Of a stretch of 55,045 nt of DNA, positions 6,682 through 14,889 are shown in pieces. This DNA comes from Streptantibioticus silvisoli (lineage in GTDB: Bacteria > Actinomycetota > Actinomycetes > Streptomycetales > Streptomycetaceae): NCBI RefSeq assembly GCF_027947535.2, contig NZ_JAAGKO020000056.1, forward strand, positions 1 through 55,045, read 5' to 3'. The notes below the pieces were generated by a model. It saw only the letters and a program-made list of their open reading frames with translations. It had not been told where the DNA came from and searched no databases. Positions within the stretch are counted from its first letter, which is position 1. The number at the start of each line of letters is the position of its first letter. The position numbers and the translations under genes are program-made.

Positions 6682-8394
6682 TCACCCCGTGTCCTCCTCG
6701 CGGACGCGGCCCGTCGTGCGGCGGATCTCCAGGGCGCTGAGCAGGAGTTGGGCGGCCAGGCAGGCGCCGACGCCCTCGCCGGCCCGCAGGCGCAGTTCGA
6801 GCAGTGGTTCCAGGCCCAGTTCGGTGAGGACGACGCCGTGCGCGCGTTCGCGGCTGCGCTGGCCGGCGACGAGGGCGCTTTGCGCGGCCGGTTCCAGGCG
6901 TACGGCCAGCAGCGCGGCGACGGAGGTGGCCAGGCCGTCGAGGACGACGGGGACCCGGCCGGCGGCGGCGCCGAGGACGACCCCGGTCAGCAGGGCGATG
7001 TCGGGGCCGCCGAGGGCGGCGAGCGCGGTGACCGGGTCGGCCAGGTCGGGGCCGTGGGCGGCGCGGGCCCGGCGCAGGGCGCGGTCGACGACGTCCGCCT
7101 TGTGCCGCATCATGCCGGTGTCGGCGGCGGCGCCCAGGCCGACGGCGTCGGCGGCCGGCAGGTCGAGCAGCGCGCAGCACAGGGCGGCGGCGACCGTGGT
7201 GTTGCCGATGCCGACCTCACCCAGGCAGACCAGGCCGTGGGCGGCGGCGGCCCGGCCGATCGGGATGCCGCGGGCGATCAGGTCCTGGGCGTCGACGGGG
7301 CTCAGCGCGTCGCCGTCCACCAGGTCGCCCTGCGGGCCGGTGGGCCGGGCGTCGTGGGTGACCAGGCGCAGGCCCGCGCGGCGGGCGGCGGCGGCGCCGA
7401 GCGAGTCGCCGGCCCGGGTGGCGGCCAGGACGTCGTCGGTGACGGAGTCGGGGTAGGCGGACACCTGGTGGCGGGTGACGGGGTGCCGGCCGACGGACAC
7501 CACCAGGGTGCCGGTCCGCGGCGGTTCGGCGCTGAGCGCGAGCACCCGGTTGACGGCGGCGTCGAGCCGGCCCAGCGATCCGGGTACGGCGAGCAGGTCG
7601 TCACCGGTGTCGCGGGCGGCGACGACGGCGTGCTGGTCGGGGCCGGCCAGGTGGGAGACCGGCGGTGGCGGCGCGGCGGTGGCGGGCCAGCGTTCGGCGA
7701 CGACGACGTCGTCCAGGGGCAGCCGCTGGGACCAGCCCTGCCGTTCCAGGCCGGGGGCGGGGGGCCGTTCGTCGGGCCGGCCCAGGCAGAGCCAGCCGAG
7801 GGTCTCGACGCCGTCGGGCAGGCCGAGCAGGTCGGCGAGGTCCTCGGGGCGGAACAGGGTCACCCAGCCGACGCCGAGGCCGACGGCGCGGGCGGCCAGC
7901 CAGATGTTCTGCACGGCGCAGGCGCAGCTCCACAGGTCGGTGTCGGGGAAGGTGGCCCGGCCCAGGACGCCGGTGGCCGGGGCCCGGCGGTCGCAGGCCA
8001 CGACGATGCCCACCGGTGCCTCGCGGATGCCGTCGAGCTGGAGGTCGAGCATGCGGGCGCGGCGGTCCGGCGGGAGCAGGTCGGCCTGGCGCAGCCGTTC
8101 GCGGTCGGCGAGCAGGGCGGCGCGGTCGCGGGTGGCCTGCTCGGTGACGGTGACGAACCGCCAGGGCTGGGAGTGGCCGACGGACGGTGCCCGGTGGCCG
8201 GCGGCCAGCACCTGGCGCAGTTGCCCGGGGTCGATCGGGTCGGGGCGGTAGCGGCGTACGTCGCGCCGGGCGCCGATGACCTCGTGCAGCGCGGCGACGG
8301 TGGCGTCGGGGAACGCCCAGCCGTCGGAGGCGGCGGCGCGGGCCGCGGCGGAGGTGGGGTCGCCGATGGTGGGCACCGGGCGGGGCCAGGTCAT
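6682..8394 (-). CDS. bluB-cobT: fused 5,6-dimethylbenzimidazole synthase (BluB) - nicotinate-nucleotide:DMB phosphoribosyltransferase (CobT)
   Basis: A single 570-residue open frame holds two consecutive enzymes. Residues about 1-225 are a BluB-type flavin destructase (HEVIGARRDVRRYRPDPIDP, APSVGHSQPWRFVTV, LWSCACAVQNIWLAARAVGL, GWVTLFRPEDLADLLGLP), which makes the lower base 5,6-dimethylbenzimidazole. Residues about 230-570 are CobT (CLGEVGIGNTTVAAALCCAL, LAALGGPDIALLTGVVLGAA, VVLDGLATSVAAL and the catalytic Glu region LELRLRAGEGVGACLAAQLL), which turns the base into alpha-ribazole phosphate. The linker is Pro/Ala-rich (TAAPPPPVSH). Fusion couples making and activating the base. The ATG at 8394 overlaps the preceding stop. 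Confidence 0.93.
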   Translation of the reverse strand: MTWPRPVPTIGDPTSAAARAAASDGWAFPDATVAALHEVIGARRDVRRYRPDPIDPGQLRQVLAAGHRAPSVGHSQPWRFVTVTEQATRDRAALLADRERLRQADLLPPDRRARMLDLQLDGIREAPVGIVVACDRRAPATGVLGRATFPDTDLWSCACAVQNIWLAARAVGLGVGWVTLFRPEDLADLLGLPDGVETLGWLCLGRPDERPPAPGLERQGWSQRLPLDDVVVAERWPATAAPPPPVSHLAGPDQHAVVAARDTGDDLLAVPGSLGRLDAAVNRVLALSAEPPRTGTLVVSVGRHPVTRHQVSAYPDSVTDDVLAATRAGDSLGAAAARRAGLRLVTHDARPTGPQGDLVDGDALSPVDAQDLIARGIPIGRAAAAHGLVCLGEVGIGNTTVAAALCCALLDLPAADAVGLGAAADTGMMRHKADVVDRALRRARAAHGPDLADPVTALAALGGPDIALLTGVVLGAAAGRVPVVLDGLATSVAALLAVRLEPAAQSALVAGQRSRERAHGVVLTELGLEPLLELRLRAGEGVGACLAAQLLLSALEIRRTTGRVREEDTG

Positions 8395-10151
8395 CGGGGC
8401 TCCGGGCGCAGGGCGGCAACGGCCCCGATGACGGTGATGGCCGGCGGCTGGATGGCGGCGGCCTCGGCGTCGGCGGCGATGCTGTCGAGGGTGCCGCGCA
8501 GCTGGCGCTGGTCGTGGTGGCCGGCGTCGGCGACGACGGCGGCGGGGGTGTCGCCGGGCAGGCCGGACGCGCGCAGTTTCGCGGTGATGGCGCCGAGGGT
8601 GGCGACGCCCATGAGGACGACGAGGGTGGTGCCGCCGCGGGCGAGGGCGCTCCAGTCGACGGTGCTGCCGGGGTGGTCGGGGGGCAGGTGGCCGGAGACG
8701 ACGGTGAAGCCCTGGGTGGAGCCGCGGTGGGTGACGGGGATTCCGGCGACGGCCGGGCCGGCGATGGCGCTGCTGACGCCGGGGCAGACGTCGACGGCGA
8801 TGCCGGCGGCGGCGCAGGCCTCGATCTCCTCGTAGCCGCGGCCGAAGACGAAGGGGTCGCCGCCCTTGAGCCGTACGACGCGCCGGCCGGCGCCGGCGTG
8901 TTCGACGAGCAGCCGGTTGATGGTCTCCTGCGGTGTGGCCGGCCCGCGCGGGTGCTTGGCGGCGTCGATCACGGTGACGTGCGGCGGGAGGTGGTCCAGC
9001 AGGCCGCGCGGGGCGAGGTGGTCGGTGACCACGACGTCGGCGCGCTGGAGGGCGATGAGGCCGTCGACGGTGATGCGCCCGTTCTGGCCGGGGCCGCCGC
9101 CGACCAGGGTGACGGTGCCGGCCGGCCGGACGTGCCGGGTGTCGTCGAGGGCGTCGAGCAGCAGGGCGGTGGTGTCGTCGTCGCGGACGCTGATCCGGAT
9201 CCAGCCGGGGCCGAGGCCGGGGAAGGTGTCGGCGCGGCGCACGGCGACGCCCCGGCCGCGCAGTTCGGCGTGCAGGCCGGGCCGGGCGGGGTGGCGGGTG
9301 AGCAGGAACGGGCCGACGGAGTCGGTGACCAGCTCGAAGCCGCGGTCGGTCAGCTGGGCGCGCAGTTTCTCGCGGGCCGCGGTCAGTTCGCGGGCGTGGT
9401 CGGCGGCCTGGGCGACGGCGTCCGGGGCGCAGCAGGCGACGGCGGCGGACAGGGCCGGCGCGGAGACCGACCAGCGCGGCTGGACCCGGGCGCAGGCGGC
9501 GACGGCCCCGGGGTCGCCGAGGAGGTAGCCGATGCGCAGTCCGGCCAGTCCCCAGGTCTTGGTGAGGGAACGGACCACGAGGACGCCGGTGAGGTCGGCG
9601 GCGCCGGCCAGGCTCTCGGGTTCGCCGGGCACGGCGTCCATGAACGCCTCGTCGACGAGCAGGACGCGGCCGGGCCGGCGCAGGGCGGTGAGCACCTCGC
9701 GGGGGTGCAGCGTGCCGGTGGGGTTGGTGGGGTTGCCGACGACGACCAGGGTGCAGGCGTCCGGTACGAGGTCGGCGTTCAGCGGCTGACCCGGTTCGAG
9801 GGGGATCCGGGTGATCGGCCAGCCGGCGGCGCGCAGGGCGGCCTCCGGTTCGGTGAACTGCGGGTGGACGACGGCGGCGTGACCGCGCGGCAGGCCGTGG
9901 GCGACGAGGGTGAACGCCTCCGCCGCCCCGGCGGTGACCAGCACCTCGCCGTCGGCGCGGCCGTGCCGGGCGGCGACGGCCGCGGTGGCGGCGCGCGGGT
10001 CGGGGTAGCTGTCGAGGCGGGCGCAGGCGGACAGCACGGCCGCGGTGAGCCACTGCGGCGGCGGCCCGGGGCGGACGTTGACGGCGAGGTCGAGCAGGCC
10101 GGGCCCGGTCTCGGCGTCGCCGTGGTGCAGCAGGTCGACGGCCGACGTCAT
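8391..10151 (-). CDS. cobC-cobA: fused threonine-phosphate decarboxylase-like (CobC) - uroporphyrinogen-III C-methyltransferase (CobA)
   Basis: The protein has 586 residues in one frame. Residues 1 to about 340 form a fold-type I PLP enzyme of the CobC/CobD group (LDLAVNVRPGPPPQWL, VVGNPTNPTGTLHP, LLVDEAFMDAVPGE) with the PLP lysine K198 in SLTKTWGLAGLRIGYLLG. It would supply the aminopropanol phosphate arm. Residues about 345-586 are SUMT/CobA (GTVTLVGGGPGQNGRIT, VVRLKGGDPFVFGRGYEE, CPGVSSAIAGPAVAGIPVTH), which makes precorrin-2. The fused activities act at opposite ends of the pathway, so the benefit is probably co-regulation. The start overlaps the cbiX stop (ATGA). Confidence 0.92.
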   Translation of the reverse strand: MTSAVDLLHHGDAETGPGLLDLAVNVRPGPPPQWLTAAVLSACARLDSYPDPRAATAAVAARHGRADGEVLVTAGAAEAFTLVAHGLPRGHAAVVHPQFTEPEAALRAAGWPITRIPLEPGQPLNADLVPDACTLVVVGNPTNPTGTLHPREVLTALRRPGRVLLVDEAFMDAVPGEPESLAGAADLTGVLVVRSLTKTWGLAGLRIGYLLGDPGAVAACARVQPRWSVSAPALSAAVACCAPDAVAQAADHARELTAAREKLRAQLTDRGFELVTDSVGPFLLTRHPARPGLHAELRGRGVAVRRADTFPGLGPGWIRISVRDDDTTALLLDALDDTRHVRPAGTVTLVGGGPGQNGRITVDGLIALQRADVVVTDHLAPRGLLDHLPPHVTVIDAAKHPRGPATPQETINRLLVEHAGAGRRVVRLKGGDPFVFGRGYEEIEACAAAGIAVDVCPGVSSAIAGPAVAGIPVTHRGSTQGFTVVSGHLPPDHPGSTVDWSALARGGTTLVVLMGVATLGAITAKLRASGLPGDTPAAVVADAGHHDQRQLRGTLDSIAADAEAAAIQPPAITVIGAVAALRPEPR

Positions 10152-11143
10152 CGACGCCCCAGGGAGCTGTCGGGGGTGGTGGCCTGCGGGGCGGCCGGTG
10201 CGTGGTCGTGGTGGTGGTCGTCGTGACCGTGGTGGTCGCCGTGGTCCCCGTGGTCGTGGTGGTGGTCGCCGTGGTCGTGGGCGCCGTCGGCGGGGTGGGA
10301 GTGCGGGCGCTGCGGCTGGCCGACGCGGTGGCCGAAGCCGGGCAGCGCCACCCGGTAGACGCAGGTGTCGCAGTTCATCCGGATGTCGCCGGCGATGGCT
10401 TCGGCGTAGCGCTCCTCGACGAGGTCGGCCAGTTCCTCGCAGTCGCCGATGACGTCGGCGACGGTGACGGCCAGTTCGGGGTGGTCGGCGGCGTACGCCC
10501 GGGTCTGTTCCACGACGCGGTCGGGCAGGATGCCGGAGAACAGGAAGTAGGGGGCGACGACGATGCGGCGGGCGCCGAGCCGGCGCAGCCGTTCCAGGCC
10601 GGCCGGTACGGCGGGGTCGGCGAGGCTGATGAACGCGGTCTCGACCCCGGCCCAGCCGCGGCCCTCCCACAGCAGGCGCGCGACCTTGGTGATCTCGGCG
10701 TTGGCGTCCGGGTCGGTGGAGCCGCGGCCGACGAGCAGGACGTGCACGTCGTCGCGGGGCGTTCCGTCGTCGGTGGCGTCGACGCGCGCGGCCACCAGGT
10801 CGAGCAGCACCGGGTGCGGGCCGAGCGGGCGGCCGTAGCGGTAGGTCATGCCGGGGTGGCGCACGGTCTCGCGCAGCAGGGCCGCCGGGATGTCGCCCTT
10901 GCCGTGGCCGGCCGCGACCAGCACCAGGGGCACGGCCACCATGTCGAGGTGTCCGGTGGTGGCCAGCGCGCCGGCGGCGTCGGTGACCGGCGGGTCGGAC
11001 AGTTCGATGAACCCGCCCTCGACGGCCGGGAACGCGGTGGGCGTCCGGCGCTTGAGGCGGTCGATGAACGCGGTGAACTCGGCCACTCCGGCCGTGCTGC
11101 GGGTGCCGTGGCCGACGACCAGCAGGGCCTGGGGGTCTGTCAT
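10148..11143 (-). CDS. cbiX: sirohydrochlorin cobaltochelatase CbiX, long form with Fe-S motif and His-rich tail
   Basis: The 331-residue protein has two tandem chelatase half-domains. The first starts ALLVVGHGTRSTAGVAEF and the second VHVLLVGRGSTDPDANAE. An MxCxxC motif (MNCDTC, residues 256-261) matches the Fe-S site of long CbiX proteins. The C-terminal region (about 277-318) is extraordinarily rich in His and Asp (GDHHHDHGDHGDHHGHDDHH) and is suited to storing cobalt or nickel. The enzyme inserts Co(II) into sirohydrochlorin, the early-insertion (anaerobic-type) entry to cobalamin. CobN, a late-insertion chelatase, is encoded in the same operon. The ATG at 11143 overlaps the cobH stop. 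Confidence 0.9.
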   Translation of the reverse strand: MTDPQALLVVGHGTRSTAGVAEFTAFIDRLKRRTPTAFPAVEGGFIELSDPPVTDAAGALATTGHLDMVAVPLVLVAAGHGKGDIPAALLRETVRHPGMTYRYGRPLGPHPVLLDLVAARVDATDDGTPRDDVHVLLVGRGSTDPDANAEITKVARLLWEGRGWAGVETAFISLADPAVPAGLERLRRLGARRIVVAPYFLFSGILPDRVVEQTRAYAADHPELAVTVADVIGDCEELADLVEERYAEAIAGDIRMNCDTCVYRVALPGFGHRVGQPQRPHSHPADGAHDHGDHHHDHGDHGDHHGHDDHHHDHAPAAPQATTPDSSLGRR

Positions 11144-11745
11144 CGTGACTCCTCCGTGTACAACAGGGCGTTGAGCGCGGCGGCGGCCACGGCCGACCCG
11201 CCTTTCTCGCTGACGTTGCTGACCGCGGGCAGACCGGACTCGCGCAGGGCGGCCTTGGACTCCGCGGCGCCGACGAAGCCGACGGGCAGTCCGACGACCA
11301 GGGCCGGGCGCGCGTCGATCCGCAGCAGTTCGACCAGGGCGGTCGGGGCGCAGCCGATGACCCACACGGCGCCGGGGCCGGTCTCGGCGTGGGCGAGCCG
11401 GACGGCGGCGGCCGACCGGGTGATGCCCTGTTCGCGAGCGAGCGGGGCGGCCCGCGGGTCGGTGACGCGGCACAGGACCGGGCCGGTGAGGTCGCGCCGG
11501 GTGACGCCGGCGGCGACCATCTCCACGTCGGTGACGACCGGGCAGCCGGCCCGCAGCGCGGCGTGCGCGGCCCGCAGCGCGGCCTCGTCGCAGCGCAGGT
11601 CGGTGACGTAGTCGAGGTCGGCGCTGGCGTGCACGACGCGTTCGGTGACCGCCCGGGTCAGCGGCGGCAGCGCGGACAGGTCGGCGCGCGAGTGCAGGAT
11701 CCGGTACGACTCGGCTTCGATGGGGTGGACGGCGCGGGGGCTCAT
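11140..11745 (-). CDS. cobH: precorrin-8X methylmutase
   Basis: The 201-residue enzyme moves the C-11 methyl to C-12, giving (cobalt-)hydrogenobyrinate. Family motifs are plain: HPIEAESYRILHSRADLS at the N-terminus, VHASADLDYVTDL with the catalytic histidine, and VVTDVEMVAAGV. The C-terminal half has GCAPTALVELL, LVVGLPVGFVGAAESKAAL and the glycine-rich EKGGSAVAAAALNALL. Length is normal. Its ATG start overlaps the ferredoxin stop and its stop overlaps the cbiX start. Confidence 0.94.
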   Translation of the reverse strand: MSPRAVHPIEAESYRILHSRADLSALPPLTRAVTERVVHASADLDYVTDLRCDEAALRAAHAALRAGCPVVTDVEMVAAGVTRRDLTGPVLCRVTDPRAAPLAREQGITRSAAAVRLAHAETGPGAVWVIGCAPTALVELLRIDARPALVVGLPVGFVGAAESKAALRESGLPAVSNVSEKGGSAVAAAALNALLYTEESR

Positions 11746-11969
11746 GACGGCATCTCCTCGCGGTGGCGCGGCGGTGGTCCGGCGGTGATCAGGCGGATGG
11801 CGTCGACGGGGCAGATCTCCACGCATTCGCCGCAGCCGGTGCAGCGGTCGAGGACGATCAGCCGCCGGCCGGATTGCGGGCCGGGGCGGATGGCCCGTTC
11901 GGGGCAGGTCAGCAGGCAGGCGCCGCAGCCCTGGCAGGCGCCGATGTCGGCCCGGGTCGCGGTGGTCAC
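11742..11969 (-). CDS. 2[4Fe-4S] ferredoxin embedded in the cob operon
   Basis: The 75-residue protein has two complete cluster motifs: CQGCGACLLTCP (C12, C15, C18, C22) and CTGCGECVEICP (C43, C46, C49, C53). It is soluble and cytoplasmic. Tight overlap with cbiG-cobJ and cobH suggests it gives electrons to a corrin step. Candidates are the Fe-S site of CbiX, reduction of Co(II) before adenosylation, or the missing precorrin-6A reduction. None is shown by sequence. The GTG start at 11969 is chosen for its GTGA overlap with the previous stop; a GTG at 11978 would add three residues. Confidence 0.9.
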   Translation of the reverse strand: MTTATRADIGACQGCGACLLTCPERAIRPGPQSGRRLIVLDRCTGCGECVEICPVDAIRLITAGPPPRHREEMPS

Positions 11970-13696
11970 GGCATCCACCGGTAGCCGCGCGGGGTGACCA
12001 TCCGGCCGCCGACGATCCGGCTGGTGCTGGAGCCGACGACGACCAGGCAGTACATGTCGACGCGGGAGGTGTCGGCGTCGGCCAGGGTGGTCAGCCAGGA
12101 CTGCTGGTCGGGGCGGGTGGCGTTGCGCACCACGCCGATCGGGGTGTGCGGCGGGCGGTGCTCGGCGAGCAGTTCCAGGGCGCGGTCGAGCTGCCAGTCG
12201 CGTTTGGCGCTGCGCGGGTTGTACACGACGAGCACCAGGTCGGCCTCGGCGACGGCGCGCAGCCGTCGTTCGATGGCGGGCCAGGGGGTGTGCAGGTCGG
12301 ACAGGCTCAGGTAGCAGTGGTCGTGGCCGAGCGGGGCGCCGAGCACGGACGCGGCGGCGAGCGCGGCGGTGACGCCGGGCACCCCGACGACGTCGATGCC
12401 GGCGTCGGCGGCCTCCAGGGCGGGTGAGGCCATCGCGTAGACCCCGGCGTCCCCGGAGCCGATGAGTGCCACGGCGTGGCCGTCGCGGGCGCGGGCGACG
12501 GCGGTGTGGGCGCGTTCCTCCTCCTGGCCGAGGCCGGAGGACAGGATGCGGGTGCCGGGACGCAGCAGGTGGCGGATCTGGTCGACGTACTGGTCGAGGC
12601 CGACGACGACGGAGGCGCGGCGCAGTTCGTCGCGGGCGGCGGGGGTGAGGGTCTGCGGGGAGCCGGGGCCGAGCCCGACGACGGCGAGCCGGCCGCGCGG
12701 GGCGTGCCGGGCGATGGCCACGGTGGACATCGCGGCGGCGCGTTTGGGCACCAGCAGGGTGCCGGGGGTCCGCCCGGTGCCCAGGACGGCGGCGGCCTCG
12801 GCGACGCTGGGGGTGCCGACGGCCTGGCGGACGACCTCGCTGGGGTTGGGCACGGTGACGCCGGCCAGCCGGTCGGCGGGGTGGGTGACCAGGGGCAGGC
12901 CGAGGCGGCGGGCGAGTTCGACGAGGCCGGGTTCGTCGGCCTTGACGTCGGCGGTGGCGAGGGCGGCGAGGGATTCGATCGCCAGGCCCGCGTCGCGCAG
13001 GGTGTCGCGCAGCAGGGTCTCGGCCTCGTCGGCGGGGACGCCGCGGCTGGCCCCCATGCCGGCGACCAGGGACGGCGGGCGCAGCACCACGGTCGCGTCG
13101 GCGTCGGTACGGTCGCTGATGGCGAGGTCCGGGCGGACGTCGGCGGTGCCGGCCTCCTCGGCGCCGGCCGTGACGGTGGTGACGGCGGGGCCGAGACTGG
13201 GCAGCGGCCAGGTGGCGTCGGTGGCGAGGGTGACCGGCTCGCCGTCGAGCATCCGGCGGGTCAGGCCCGCGATGTCGCCGTGCGCCGGCCAGCCGAGTTC
13301 GTCGAGCCCGGGCAGGCCGGCGGCGTCGGTGGCGGTGGTCAGGACCGGCTGGGCGCCGGTCAGGGCGGCTATCTCGCCGGCCAGCCGGTTGGCGCCGGCC
13401 GCGTGTCCGCCCAGCAGCGGTACGACGAACCGGTGGGTCTCGTCGATCACCAGCACCGCCGGGTCGGTGGCCTTGTCGCCGGCCGCGATCAGCGGGGCGA
13501 GGACCCGGACGACGGCGCCGGCCGCCATGACGGCGACCACCGCGTCGCAGCGGCCGAACGCGTCGCGCAGGGCCTGGGCGCCGCTGTCGGCCTGGATCGC
13601 CTCGACGCGTTCCGGCCAGGCCAGCCGGAGTTGTTCGGCGGTGCGGCGGCCGGCGGCGGTCACCGCGATGACGCCGATGCGGGTGGGTGTGGTCAT
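11966..13696 (-). CDS. cbiG-cobJ: fused cobalt-precorrin-5A hydrolase (CbiG) - precorrin-3B C17-methyltransferase (CobJ/CbiH)
   Basis: The protein has 576 residues. Residues 1 to about 325 are CbiG: RIGVIAVTAAGRRTAEQL, FGRCDAVVAVMAAGAVVR, VPLLGGHAAGANRLAGEIA and GMGASRGVPADEAETLLRD, an enzyme that opens the delta-lactone and releases acetaldehyde. Residues about 330-576 are CobJ/CbiH: LAVVGLGPGSPQTLTPAARD, LIGSGDAGVYAMASPALEA, VVYNPRSAKRDWQLDRAL and VGSSTSRIVGGRMVTPRGY, which methylates C17 and contracts the ring. CbiG belongs to the early-cobalt route. The ATG start overlaps the cobL stop. Confidence 0.93.
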   Translation of the reverse strand: MTTPTRIGVIAVTAAGRRTAEQLRLAWPERVEAIQADSGAQALRDAFGRCDAVVAVMAAGAVVRVLAPLIAAGDKATDPAVLVIDETHRFVVPLLGGHAAGANRLAGEIAALTGAQPVLTTATDAAGLPGLDELGWPAHGDIAGLTRRMLDGEPVTLATDATWPLPSLGPAVTTVTAGAEEAGTADVRPDLAISDRTDADATVVLRPPSLVAGMGASRGVPADEAETLLRDTLRDAGLAIESLAALATADVKADEPGLVELARRLGLPLVTHPADRLAGVTVPNPSEVVRQAVGTPSVAEAAAVLGTGRTPGTLLVPKRAAAMSTVAIARHAPRGRLAVVGLGPGSPQTLTPAARDELRRASVVVGLDQYVDQIRHLLRPGTRILSSGLGQEEERAHTAVARARDGHAVALIGSGDAGVYAMASPALEAADAGIDVVGVPGVTAALAAASVLGAPLGHDHCYLSLSDLHTPWPAIERRLRAVAEADLVLVVYNPRSAKRDWQLDRALELLAEHRPPHTPIGVVRNATRPDQQSWLTTLADADTSRVDMYCLVVVGSSTSRIVGGRMVTPRGYRWMP

Positions 13697-14889
13697 CGCT
13701 GTTCTCCCGTCAGGACGAGTACCGGATTGGTCGCCGCGAGGCGGGTGGATCCGCCGGGCAGGTCGGCGAGGCGGGCGGCCGACAGCTGGACGCCTTCGAC
13801 GTGGTAGCCGCGTTCGGTCAGCAGGCGCCGCGCGGTGACGGCGTGGTCGAGGGCGGCGAAGGCGGCCACGACGGTGGGCACCGCGCGGTCGGCGACGGCC
13901 GCCACCACGCCGGGACCGCCGCCGCCGACGAACGCGGCGTCGGCGTCGGGCAGTTGGGCCACGGCTTCGGCGGCGTCGGCGTGTTCGACGCGGACGCGGG
14001 CGCCGTGCCGTTCGGCGTTGGCGGTGATGGTGGCGCAGGCGTCGGCGTCGCGTTCGACGCACACCACGGCGGCGCCGAGCCGGTTGCACTCCACGCCGAC
14101 CGAGCCGCTGCCGGCGCCGAGGTCGAGCACCAGGCGGCCGAGCCGGGGCCGCAGCCGGGCCAAGGCCCAGGCGCGTACCTCGGCCTTGGTGATCATCGAG
14201 TCGCGGTGCGCGTAGGCGGTCTCGGGCAGCGCCCAGCCGTCCGCCGGCGGTGCGGCCGGCTGGTTGTCGCGGCGGGCGGCGCCGGCCGGCCGGCCGTCGA
14301 GGCAGACGACGGTGGTCAGCGCGGCGAAGTCGGCCGGGTCGCGGGTGGCCAGTTCCCGTGACGGCAGGCGGGTGACGCGTTCGCCGGGCAGGCCGAGGCG
14401 TTCGGCGACCACCATCTGCCGCGGCCAGCCGACGAGTTGGCGGGCGAGTTCGACCGGTCCGGCGCCGGGCCCGGTCAGCACCGCGACGGTGCCGAACGCG
14501 CGGCAGGCGTTGACGGCGGGGCCCGGGTCGCGGCCGTGGGCGGAGACGACGACCGCGTCGTCCCACGGCAGGGCCAGCCGGGCGAAGGCGGCGGCCACCG
14601 AGGAGACGGCCGGGATGACGTGCGGGTCGTGCCCGGCGGCGCGCAGGGCACGCACGATGCCGAACAGTCCCGGGTCCCCGCTGGCGACGACCACCGCCTG
14701 CGGTGCGTCGGCCAGCCGGGCCAACGCCGGTGCCAGCGGGCCGAGTTCGACGCGTTCAACGTCGTCGGGGGCCGCGGCGAGCGCGAGGTTGGCCGGGGAG
14801 CCGACGAGCAGGCCGGCGGTGTCGACGGCCGCGCGGGCGGCGTCGCCGAGCCGGGCGTCGCCGCTGACGCCCACCACGGTCGGGTTCAC
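13693..14889 (-). CDS. cobL: precorrin-6Y C5,15-methyltransferase (decarboxylating), CbiE-CbiT fusion
   Basis: The 398-residue bifunctional enzyme has residues 1 to about 195 as a CbiE-type methyltransferase (VVGVSGDARLGDAARAAV, VVVASGDPGLFGIVRAL, IPAVSSVAAAFARLALPWDD) and about 205-398 as a CbiT-type SAM methyltransferase/decarboxylase (motif I LVLDLGAGSGSVGVECNRLG, then FVGGGGPGVVAAV). It methylates C5 and C15 and removes the C12 acetate carboxyl. The GTG start at 14889 overlaps the cbiD stop (GTGA). Confidence 0.94.
   Translation of the reverse strand: MNPTVVGVSGDARLGDAARAAVDTAGLLVGSPANLALAAAPDDVERVELGPLAPALARLADAPQAVVVASGDPGLFGIVRALRAAGHDPHVIPAVSSVAAAFARLALPWDDAVVVSAHGRDPGPAVNACRAFGTVAVLTGPGAGPVELARQLVGWPRQMVVAERLGLPGERVTRLPSRELATRDPADFAALTTVVCLDGRPAGAARRDNQPAAPPADGWALPETAYAHRDSMITKAEVRAWALARLRPRLGRLVLDLGAGSGSVGVECNRLGAAVVCVERDADACATITANAERHGARVRVEHADAAEAVAQLPDADAAFVGGGGPGVVAAVADRAVPTVVAAFAALDHAVTARRLLTERGYHVEGVQLSAARLADLPGGSTRLAATNPVLVLTGEQR

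Noticed and set aside
10200-10290. GTGGTC/GTGGTG repeat as a noncoding minisatellite
   Set aside because: It is in frame within the cbiX 3' end and encodes the His/Asp-rich tail known in long CbiX proteins.
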